The notes beneath the pieces were generated by a model. That model did no database searches, was not told where the DNA came from, and worked only from the letters and a program-made list of their open reading frames with translations. This document shows positions 1-4,874 of a DNA stretch of 5,502 bases, in pieces. Where the stretch lies: positions 1 through 5,502 of the forward strand of contig JAJXYU010000118.1 in assembly GCA_021780395.1 (NCBI GenBank), written 5' to 3'. How positions within the stretch are numbered: position 1 is the first letter of the stretch; every line of letters begins with the position of its first letter. Source of the DNA: Pseudomonadota bacterium. Lineage in GTDB: Bacteria; Pseudomonadota; Gammaproteobacteria; Steroidobacterales; Steroidobacteraceae. The translations under genes were made by a program, and so were the position numbers.

Positions 1-1
1 C

Positions 2-328
2 ATCGTGAACACGACGATCCCGCCGACGAGCTCGCTCGCGACCTGCGCGGCGACCTCGGCCGCGGGCTGGACGATGGCGATCGACCCCGCGACCGGCGGC
101 GCGTTCCCGAACTCGTTCTTCGGCGATGCGAACCACAACTTCCTGAACGTGAACAACCAGGCGATCAGCGGGATTGGGTTGAGCGGCACGGGAAGTCCGT
201 CGTTCGTGACCCAGGGCACGATGACCTACATGGTCACGCAGACGGTGAGCGGCACCGGCGCGATCACCGCGGTGAACCCGCAAGGCGGCATCACGGGCAA
301 GCGCCTCACCTGGATCGAGAAGCGCTGA
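2..328 (+). CDS. pilY1: PilY1, type IV pilus tip-associated protein (C-terminal part, 5' end outside window)
   Basis: PilY1 is a large secreted protein linked to the tip of type IV pili, where it supports pilus assembly, adhesion and surface sensing. Only the last 108 residues are here; the frame is open to the left edge, so no start can be assigned (the GTG at position 5 is internal). The segment has the features of the PilY1 C-terminus as I recall the family: a Cys followed by GWTMAID, then the ATGGAFPNSFF stretch, DANHNFLNVNNQAISG, a GTGSPSFVTQGT turn, and the ending RLTWIEKR just before the TGA. The calcium-binding beta-propeller of PilY1 would lie upstream. A PilE-type pilin gene follows on the same strand, which is the canonical pilY1-pilE order and strongly supports the call. 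No pilY2-like small gene is present between them. Assignment is by remembered family similarity, not a search. Confidence 0.87.
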   Translation: MVNTTIPPTSSLATCAATSAAGWTMAIDPATGGAFPNSFFGDANHNFLNVNNQAISGIGLSGTGSPSFVTQGTMTYMVTQTVSGTGAITAVNPQGGITGKRLTWIEKR

Positions 329-348
329 GGTGGCCACGATGCACGCAC

Positions 349-353
349 GGAGG
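349..353 (+). promoter_or_regulatory. Ribosome binding site deciding the pilE start
   Basis: GGAGG lies 9 bases before the ATG at 363 and is the best Shine-Dalgarno match near the pilin gene. A second, weaker site, GAGG at 327-330, overlaps the pilY1 stop codon and lies 8 bases before an in-frame ATG at 339. Both starts keep the pilin frame, so the alternative only adds eight residues to the leader that is cleaved off. Confidence 0.55.
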
Positions 354-362
354 ATCGAAGCG

Positions 363-866
363 ATGGCGCCGACCGGACTCTTGGCCGCGCTCCGCGGCTC
401 GCGCCGCGCGCAGCGCGGTTTCACCCTGATCGAGCTCGTGATTGCGATGGTCGTCGCGGCGATCCTCGCGGCGATCGCGATACCGGCCTACTCGTCGTTC
501 GTCCGCGAAGGGCGGCGCACCGACGCGAAAACGGCGCTGCTCGACCTCGCGAGCCTCGAGGAACGGTATTTCACGACGACCAACACCTACTCCAGTGCGG
601 CGTCGGATCTCGGCTACGGCTCGGCCGCCTGGCCGGTCACGGTGGGCAGCGGCTATTACCAGGTGGCGCAACCCGTGGTCACCGCGGCGGTCGCGCCGAC
701 CACCGCCGCGCCCGCGGGAACACCCGCGAGCTTCGCGATCACCGCGACACCGATCGGCGACCAGGTGAACGACACCGAGTGCGCATCGTTCACGGTGACG
801 TCGCAGGGGGCGCACACGTCGCTCTCGAGTACGGGCACCGACACGTCGACGACCTGCTGGCAGTAG
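363..866 (+). CDS. pilE: PilE-type minor type IV pilin (prepilin)
   Basis: Minor pilin that is processed by prepilin peptidase and takes part in priming or assembly of type IV pili in the inner membrane and periplasm. From the ATG at 363 it is 167 residues: a basic 19-residue leader ending RAQRG, cleavage before FTLIEL, and a mature protein of 148 residues. Glu at mature position 5 is present, followed by the hydrophobic assembly helix to about residue 24 (IAIPAY). The helix continues with DAKTALLDLASLEERYF and then NTY, a pattern typical of PilE. Mature Cys121 and Cys146 would form the C-terminal disulfide loop, and the protein ends CWQ. An Ala/Pro/Thr-rich, low-complexity stretch covers mature residues 85-104. 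It follows pilY1 with a 34-base gap and is almost certainly in the same operon. The in-frame ATG at 339 and GTG at 330 are alternative starts; the ATG at 363 was preferred for its GGAGG site. Confidence 0.9.
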   Translation: MAPTGLLAALRGSRRAQRGFTLIELVIAMVVAAILAAIAIPAYSSFVREGRRTDAKTALLDLASLEERYFTTTNTYSSAASDLGYGSAAWPVTVGSGYYQVAQPVVTAAVAPTTAAPAGTPASFAITATPIGDQVNDTECASFTVTSQGAHTSLSSTGTDTSTTCWQ

Positions 867-901
867 CGCTCCAGCGCTGCGCGGCCCGCCGCGCGGAGCG
901 C
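866..901 (+). terminator. GC-rich bulged hairpin at the end of the pilus operon
   Basis: An inverted repeat begins on the last base of the pilE TAG. The outer arms are GCGCTCC (866-872) and GGAGCGC (895-901). The inner arms are GCGCGG (879-884) and CCGCGC (889-894), with a CCCG loop. Together they give 13 paired bases interrupted on one side by AGCGCT (873-878), which is itself palindromic. No T-run follows, so it is not a standard intrinsic terminator. It may mark a 3' end, protect the transcript, or limit read-through between the converging genes. The pairing is seen directly; the role is inferred. Confidence 0.5.
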
Positions 902-947
902 ACCGACCGCGCGCAGCGCACCGGCCCGCAGTGCACCGACCGCGCGC
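900..947. repeat. Short direct repeats between convergent genes
   Basis: The 15-mer GCACCGACCGCGCGC occurs exactly at 900-914 and 933-947, with a related GCACCGGCC at 918-926 between them, giving three copies of a GCACCG(A/G)CC core spaced 15 to 18 bases apart. The block fills most of the gap between the pilE stop and the stop of the opposite-strand gene at 952. It contains no gene. Confidence 0.6.
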
Positions 948-951
948 GGTG

Positions 952-1818
952 TCAGCGCACGGTGTAGCCCCGTCCCACCGCGCACGCGGTCATCGCGCGG
1001 CGAAAGTCGTCCGTGTTGCCGTTCGGGCCCACCTGTTGATGCGCCCAGTCCTCGCACGCCCGCCGGTCCTCGGCCTGCTGCGCGGCGCTCTGGCCGTTCT
1101 TCGGGTACATGAAGATCTGGCCCGTGCCCGTGGTTGCTTGCGCGGACGCGTCGTAGCCCCCGACCGGCGGAGGATCCGTCGCGACATAGCCGTCGTAGTT
1201 CGGATCGAAGGTGTAGTAGACGTCGTCCGCGTAGTAATACGGGATTCCGTCGTACCAGTAGGTCGCGTAGACCGACGGGAGCACCGGCAGGAACCACGAG
1301 AAGCCGACGCCATAGGTCACGGCCGGCCAGTACGATCCGCCCCAGTAACCGCCACCCCAATAGGTGCCGACCCAGTCATGGCCGTCGTCGTCGCCCCAAC
1401 CACCGCCGCCGTGCCAATCACCATAACCGCCCCAATCGCCGCGATCCCCGTCCCAATGGCCCTCGCCACCGGTGCGATTCCAGTTCCCATGGCGGGCGTT
1501 CGGGTAGATACGGCTGATCGGTGGCGCGAACCTCGCCGCCCCCCGCCCCGCGGGCGCGCCGTAGTGCGGCGCTGGCGCATATCGCGGTGCTGGCGCATAT
1601 CGCGGCGCCGGTGCATAGCGCGGCGCCGGTGCGAAATGCGCACCTCCACCGAAATGAGCTGCCCCGCCAAAATGCGCCGGTGCAGCGCCTCGGCCGCCCC
1701 CACCGAAATGCCCGCCGAAGTGCGCCCCCCGTGGGCCATCGGCGTGCGCGAGACCCGCGACCACGATGCAGCCGACCACCCCGGCAAGCACCGACCAGCG
1801 TCCCCATTGGCTCCTCAT
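952..1818 (-). CDS. Secreted Gly/Tyr/Trp-rich protein, DUF6515-like, function unknown
   Basis: Predicted exported protein of 288 residues with no known activity. Residues 1-26 form a signal peptide (a short basic start, a hydrophobic core around 9-24, and a likely cut after AHA). A VVGC at 14-17 resembles a lipobox, but the hydrophobic core runs on past it, so ordinary signal peptidase cleavage is more likely. Residues 31-62 carry repeated HFGG units, and 63-86 hold three APAPRY units plus one APAPHY. Residues 112-165 are rich in Gly, Trp and Asp, and 165-215 are Tyr/Pro-rich (PYYYADDVYYTF). The C-terminal part has MYPKNGQSAAQQAEDRRAC and ends GRGYTVR, with Cys255 and Cys279. As I remember it, this Tyr-rich core followed by a YPxxGQS..QQ..DR..C motif is typical of DUF6515-type proteins. 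The ATG at 1818 is chosen because GAGG lies 8 bases upstream and it places the signal peptide at the N-terminus; the frame stays open to 1893. Confidence 0.75.
   Translation of the reverse strand: MRSQWGRWSVLAGVVGCIVVAGLAHADGPRGAHFGGHFGGGGRGAAPAHFGGAAHFGGGAHFAPAPRYAPAPRYAPAPRYAPAPHYGAPAGRGAARFAPPISRIYPNARHGNWNRTGGEGHWDGDRGDWGGYGDWHGGGGWGDDDGHDWVGTYWGGGYWGGSYWPAVTYGVGFSWFLPVLPSVYATYWYDGIPYYYADDVYYTFDPNYDGYVATDPPPVGGYDASAQATTGTGQIFMYPKNGQSAAQQAEDRRACEDWAHQQVGPNGNTDDFRRAMTACAVGRGYTVR
1571..1642 (-). repeat. 18-bp tandem repeat inside the secreted-protein gene
   Basis: On the + strand the units are GCTGGCGCATATCGCGGT (1571-1588), the same with a final C (1589-1606), a diverged unit with GCCGGTGCATAG (1607-1624) and a weaker fourth (1625-1642). 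A degenerate unit also precedes them at about 1553-1570. On the coding strand each unit encodes six residues, giving the APAPRY/APAPHY array. Units one and two differ at a single base, which suggests recent duplication by slippage. Confidence 0.8.
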
Positions 1819-1917
1819 GGCTGATCCTCTCGTGATGCGGTCCACCGCGGCCTCGACGCAGTTCGTCCAGCGGCCATGGCGGGGCCCGTTCATTGCCTGC
1901 GCTCTCGATTCCTTCCA

Positions 1918-1946
1918 ATCATTGAGACTCGCGAGGCGGCCTTCAA
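1918..1946 (-). promoter_or_regulatory. Possible sigma70-type promoter for the secreted-protein gene
   Basis: Read on the - strand, TTGAAG (1946-1941) and AATGAT (1923-1918) are separated by exactly 17 bases, each matching four of six consensus positions. Transcription would start near 1911, giving a leader of about 90 bases before the ATG at 1818. The rest of the 1819-2062 gap holds no gene or clear terminator that I can see. Chance matches of this quality are common, so this is tentative. Confidence 0.3.
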
Positions 1947-2062
1947 GTTCAGCTTACGGCGATGGCGGCACGCCGGCTGGAACGGTGGCGCGAATTTAAT
2001 CAGGCCGCCATGCTGCAATGAACATGTGACGGATACGCGAACCCAAGCCGCCGCTGCCACCT

Positions 2063-3364
2063 TCACACGGGTTCGAGCGCCTGTTCGAGATCGGCGATCA
2101 GGTCGTCCGCATCCTCGATACCCACCGAGATGCGAATCAGCGAATCGTCGATCCCGAGCCGGTCCCGCGTCGCCTTGGGCACGCCGGAATGCGTGGTGCT
2201 CGCCGGGTGCGACATCAGCGTCTCGGTGCCGCCGAGGCTCACCGCGAGCTTGATCACCTGCAATGCGTCGAGCAGCCGGAACGCCTCGCGCTCCCCGCCG
2301 CGGATCGAGAACCCGAACGTCGACCCGGCGGTGAGACACTGCCGGCGGAACAGCGCCTCGCCGGCGCTGCCGGGTGAGAGGAAACCGAGGTAGTTCACCG
2401 CCGCGACCTTCGGATGGGCGCGCAGGAACTCGGCGACGCGTGCCGCGTTCCGCGCGGCCCGCTCCATCCGCAAGGACAAGGTCTCCATCGACCGGGTGAT
2501 CATCCACGCACTGTTCGGGTCGAGCTGCGTACCGAGCGCGCCGCGCAGGCGCTTCACCGGTTCGACCGCGGAGCGCGGCCCGACGACGCCACCGGCGACG
2601 AGATCCGAGTGCCCGCCGACGTACTTGGTCAGCGAGTACATCACGAGGTCCGCACCGTGCGCGAGCGGATGCTGGAACAACGGTCCGAGGAACGTGTTGT
2701 CGACCGCGAGCAGCGGCCGGCCGCCGTCCTGCCGCGAGCCGATCGACTCGAGGACCTCACGGAACGCGGCGAGATCGACGAGCCCGTTGGTCGGGTTCGC
2801 GGGCGTCTCCGCGATCGCGAGGCTCACCCGGCCGCCGTTGCGGCGCGCGCGCTCGAGCGCCTCATCCGCGGCCGCCGCGATGCTCGAGCGGTCGAGGCCG
2901 TCGGTGAAGCCGACCGACTCGACACCGAACAGCGGCAAGGTCTTCTCGATCAGGGTCTCGGTACCGCCGTACAGCGGCTGACTCATCAAAATGACGTCGC
3001 CGGGTCGAACGTAGGTCCACAGCGTCGTCGAGATCGCCGCCATCCCGCTGGAAAAAACCGCGGCGAGCTCGGCGCCTTCGCACAGCGCGAGCCGGTCCTC
3101 GAGCACCTCGAGGTTCGGGTTGTTGAAGCGCGAGTACACGAGTCCCGAGGTCTGTCCTTCGGGCAGCGGCTTGCGGCCGGACGTGTAATCGAAGAAATCC
3201 TTGCCGTCCTGGGCCGTGCGGAACACGAACGTCGAGGTGAGGAAGATCGGCGGCTTCAACGCGCCTTCGGACAGGGTCGGGTCGTACCCGAAACCCATCA
3301 TCTGCGTCTCCGGTTTCAGCACCCGCCCGCCGACCCGGGTCTTGTGATACTTGTCCTTGGCCAC
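2063..3364 (-). CDS. PLP-dependent cystathionine gamma-synthase / methionine gamma-lyase family enzyme
   Basis: Complete 433-residue cytosolic fold-type I PLP enzyme of the Cys/Met metabolism family, which catalyses gamma-replacement or gamma-elimination on homoserine-derived or sulfur amino acids. Landmarks, using Pseudomonas putida methionine gamma-lyase numbering from memory: Y77/R79 in YSRFNNPN (Y59/R61), SSGMA at 105-109 for phosphate binding, Y132 stacking on PLP (Y114), D222 in VDNTF (D186), the Schiff-base lysine K247 in [11 protein letters not shown] (K211), and R411 in RISVGIED for the substrate carboxylate (R375). The spacing agrees with that enzyme except for an 18-residue insertion before K247 and extra residues around 61-74. 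The position of lyase Cys116 is Gly134 (YGGT), as in synthases, while V375 in LAVSLGG and HPASTTH look lyase-like. The exact reaction is therefore left open. The GTG start is supported by GGAGG just upstream and by a conserved N-terminus before the next Met at 22. It stands alone on its strand, divergent from the ZIP gene. Confidence 0.9.
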   Translation of the reverse strand: MAKDKYHKTRVGGRVLKPETQMMGFGYDPTLSEGALKPPIFLTSTFVFRTAQDGKDFFDYTSGRKPLPEGQTSGLVYSRFNNPNLEVLEDRLALCEGAELAAVFSSGMAAISTTLWTYVRPGDVILMSQPLYGGTETLIEKTLPLFGVESVGFTDGLDRSSIAAAADEALERARRNGGRVSLAIAETPANPTNGLVDLAAFREVLESIGSRQDGGRPLLAVDNTFLGPLFQHPLAHGADLVMYSLTKYVGGHSDLVAGGVVGPRSAVEPVKRLRGALGTQLDPNSAWMITRSMETLSLRMERAARNAARVAEFLRAHPKVAAVNYLGFLSPGSAGEALFRRQCLTAGSTFGFSIRGGEREAFRLLDALQVIKLAVSLGGTETLMSHPASTTHSGVPKATRDRLGIDDSLIRISVGIEDADDLIADLEQALEPV

Positions 3365-3368
3365 GATT

Positions 3369-3373
3369 CCTCC
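3369..3373 (-). promoter_or_regulatory. Ribosome binding site for the GTG start of the PLP enzyme
   Basis: On the - strand GGAGG is followed by AATC and then the GTG at 3364-3362. The four-base spacing is short, but the match is the best nearby, and no ATG in this frame precedes residue 22. It supports the GTG as the true start. Confidence 0.6.
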
Positions 3374-3404
3374 GATCGGCGAGCGCCGCGTGAACGAGAG
3401 CGCG

Positions 3405-3412
3405 AATATACT
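3405..3412. promoter_or_regulatory. AT-rich core that may serve as -10 element in both directions
   Basis: In the gap between two divergent genes, AATATACT is an AT-only island except for one C. On the + strand it gives TATACT (3407-3412) and on the - strand TATATT (3410-3405), each matching TATAAT at five of six positions. Starts near 3419 (+) and 3398 (-) would give leaders of roughly 44 and 34 bases for the ZIP gene and the PLP enzyme. No good -35 hexamer is seen on either side. A perfect GC-only palindrome, CGCGCCGCGGCGCG, lies at 3429-3442, just inside the + transcript. Confidence 0.4.
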
Positions 3413-3451
3413 ATGATGATGACGGGTCCGCGCCGCGGCGCGACGACTCCT

Positions 3452-3456
3452 GGGAG
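3452..3456 (+). promoter_or_regulatory. Ribosome binding site deciding the TTG start of the ZIP gene
   Basis: GGGAG lies 6 bases before the TTG at 3463. The transporter's first membrane helix begins at residue 3 from this start, so a later start would cut into it, and there is no ATG or GTG in this frame upstream. Confidence 0.55.
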
Positions 3457-3462
3457 TGCCGT

Positions 3463-4179
3463 TTGAACCTGTGGTTGATCGCCATCGCCTGCGCGACCTT
3501 CGCGAGCACCGTTGGCGGCGGCCTGCTCGCGCTGCGCTTGCGCGACCAGCTGCACCTGATCCTCGGATTCAGCGCCGGCGCGGTGCTCGGTGTGGCGTTC
3601 TTCGACCTGCTGCCGGAGTCGATCGGCTTCGGTGGCGGCGCGTCGGCCGCATCCCTGCTCGCCGACACGGCGCTCGGCTTCTTCGCTTATCTCGTGATCG
3701 ACCGGATCGCGCCGGTGCACGGCGCCGGATCGTCGCAACCCGGGCGCCGCCGGCCGCTCGGCGCGCTGCTGCTGTGCCTGCACAGCGTGCTCGACGGGGT
3801 CGCGATCGGCCTCGCGTTCCAGGCCTCGCGCGCGATCGGCATCGTCGTCGCGGTCGCGGTGCTCTCGCACGACTTCTCGGACGGCATCAACACGATGAAC
3901 CTCGTCCTGAAGAACGGCGCCGGCCGGCGCGCGGCCGGACTCTGGCTCCTCGCCGATGCGATCGCGCCCGTGGTCGGGGTGGTCGCGACGCTCTTCTTCA
4001 CGGTCCCCCACCATGCGTTCGGCGCGCTGCTCGCGCTGTTCGCGGGCTTTTTCCTCTACCTCGGCGCGAGCGAGCTGATCCCGGAGAGCTTCCATGCGCA
4101 TCCGAAGGCGCTGACGACCGCGATGACGCTCGTCGGCGCGGCCGTGATCTTCTGGGCGGTCAGGTTCGCGGGCGGGTGA
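3463..4179 (+). CDS. ZIP-family divalent metal transporter
   Basis: Inner-membrane protein of 238 residues in the ZIP (ZRT/IRT-like) family, which moves Zn2+ or similar divalent ions into the cytoplasm. Hydrophobic segments lie at about 3-25, 31-53, 64-83, 100-120, 124-146, 155-180, 185-206 and 217-236, fitting the eight-helix ZIP fold. The loop at about 84-98 is short and basic, with no His cluster. The metal-site motifs are H107-S-V-L-D111-G in helix 4 and H136-D-F-S-D140-G in helix 5, where typical ZIPs have HxxxE. Other acidic candidates are D48 and E52 near the end of helix 2, D165 in helix 6, and E204/E208 in ELIPESFH. The start is TTG with a GGGAG site 6 bases upstream. The ion transported cannot be read from the sequence. 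It diverges from the PLP enzyme gene and is followed 56 bases later by a chalcone isomerase-like gene on the same strand. Confidence 0.85.
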   Translation: MNLWLIAIACATFASTVGGGLLALRLRDQLHLILGFSAGAVLGVAFFDLLPESIGFGGGASAASLLADTALGFFAYLVIDRIAPVHGAGSSQPGRRRPLGALLLCLHSVLDGVAIGLAFQASRAIGIVVAVAVLSHDFSDGINTMNLVLKNGAGRRAAGLWLLADAIAPVVGVVATLFFTVPHHAFGALLALFAGFFLYLGASELIPESFHAHPKALTTAMTLVGAAVIFWAVRFAGG

Positions 4180-4235
4180 TCGGACGGCGGTGCCGTCGGT
4201 CGGCAGCGGTTTTCGCGGTGAACGGAGCGACGACG

Positions 4236-4808
4236 ATGAAACGATGGTATCTCGGGATCGCATTCTCGACCCTGTGGATCGTCGCGGCCGGCGCGACGAC
4301 CGTCGATGGGATCGGCGTCGCCGACACGGCCGATGTCGGCGGCACGACGCTCGTGCTGAACGGGGCGGGGCTGCGCACCTGGTTCTTCTTCCACGTGTAC
4401 GTCGGCGCGCTGTACCTTCCCACGCGCACGACGGACGCCGCGCGGGCGCTCGCGGAGCCCGGTCCGAAGCGGCTCTCGATGACCTTGACGCGCAGTCTGA
4501 GCGCGGACGAGTTGATCGACGCGCTGCGCGAGGGGATCGCGCGCAACGCGTCGAGCGCGGAGCGCGCGCGCATCGCCCCGCAACTCGACGCGCTGGTCGC
4601 GACGATGCGGGCGATCGGCGGCGCGAAGGACGGCGACCGGATCGCGATCGATTTCCTGCCGGACGGGACGACCCGGATCACGCTCGACGGCCGGCCGCGG
4701 GGTCGACCGATCGCCGGACGGCGCTTCCAGCGCGACCTGCTCGCGGTGTGGCTCGGTCCGGATCCGGTGCAGACCGACCTGAAGCGCGCGTTGCTCGGCG
4801 GCGGCTGA
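4236..4808 (+). CDS. Chalcone isomerase-like family protein, probably periplasmic
   Basis: A 190-residue protein of the bacterial chalcone isomerase-like group, which shares the plant chalcone isomerase fold. Its role in bacteria is not known, and catalysis of the plant reaction should not be assumed. A signal peptide is visible: MKRW, a hydrophobic stretch to about residue 18, and a plausible cut near AAGA at 17-20. Then come the family hallmarks: LVLNGAGLRTWFFFHVYVGALYLP (in two parts, 39-48 and 49-62), GPKRLSMTLTRSLSADELIDA (76-85 and 86-96), GDRIAIDFLPDGTTRITLDG (133-152), then FQRDLLAVWLGPDPV and a C-terminal DLKRALLGG. The ATG at 4236 has GGAG 8 bases upstream. The frame is open far upstream, through the ZIP gene, but that part is a GC-rich shadow. 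It probably shares a transcript with the ZIP gene 56 bases upstream; the pairing offers no clear functional link. Confidence 0.85.
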   Translation: MKRWYLGIAFSTLWIVAAGATTVDGIGVADTADVGGTTLVLNGAGLRTWFFFHVYVGALYLPTRTTDAARALAEPGPKRLSMTLTRSLSADELIDALREGIARNASSAERARIAPQLDALVATMRAIGGAKDGDRIAIDFLPDGTTRITLDGRPRGRPIAGRRFQRDLLAVWLGPDPVQTDLKRALLGGG

Positions 4809-4841
4809 ACCGCGGCGACGCACCGTCCGGACCGCGGCGAC
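4809..4841. repeat. 11-bp direct repeat between convergent genes
   Basis: ACCGCGGCGAC occurs at 4809-4819, directly after the chalcone isomerase-like stop codon, and again at 4831-4841, 22 bases on; ACCCGGCGAC at 4844-4853 is a looser third copy. Between the exact copies is the palindrome GTCCGGAC (4825-4832). No T-run is present. CCGGCG (4846-4851) and CGCCGG (4868-4873) could pair across a 16-base loop immediately downstream of the rhtA stop, a weak terminator candidate for that gene. Confidence 0.4.
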
Positions 4842-4874
4842 TCACCCGGCGACCGCCTCGCGCGAACCGCCGGA

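Noticed and set aside
900..947. Repeats considered as a CRISPR-like array.
   Set aside because: There are only two exact 15-base copies and one partial, with intervals that share sequence with the repeats; no unique spacers and no cas genes.
931..1824. A 297-codon + strand frame opposite the DUF6515-like gene.
   Set aside because: It has no domain signature and its composition is that of antisense reading of repeats; the opposite strand has a signal peptide, ribosome site and a recognised C-terminal motif.
1819..2062. Gap checked for a small gene or RNA upstream of the secreted-protein gene.
   Set aside because: Open frames here give unrecognisable products without good ribosome sites, and no clear RNA fold was seen by eye. 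Only a tentative promoter is reported.
2414..3466. A 350-codon open frame on the + strand opposite the PLP enzyme gene.
   Set aside because: Its product is dominated by Arg, Glu and Ala with no recognisable domain, and it lies fully antisense to a strongly conserved enzyme. This is typical of shadow frames in GC-rich DNA.
4183..4197. Small hairpin GACGGC-GGT-GCCGTC between the ZIP and chalcone isomerase-like genes, with TTTT at 4210-4213.
   Set aside because: The stem is six pairs and the T-run is 12 bases away, so it does not make a convincing terminator. Co-transcription of the two genes remains likely.
3456..4235. An open frame running through the ZIP gene in another frame and joined without a stop to the chalcone isomerase-like gene, resembling a fusion.
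   Set aside because: The upstream part is Arg/Ala-rich shadow sequence. The real product begins at the ATG at 4236, with its own ribosome site and signal peptide.
3316..4263. A 315-codon open frame on the - strand opposite the ZIP gene.
   Set aside because: The product is highly charged and repetitive in Arg/Glu, with no family features, while the + strand frame encodes a clear membrane protein.
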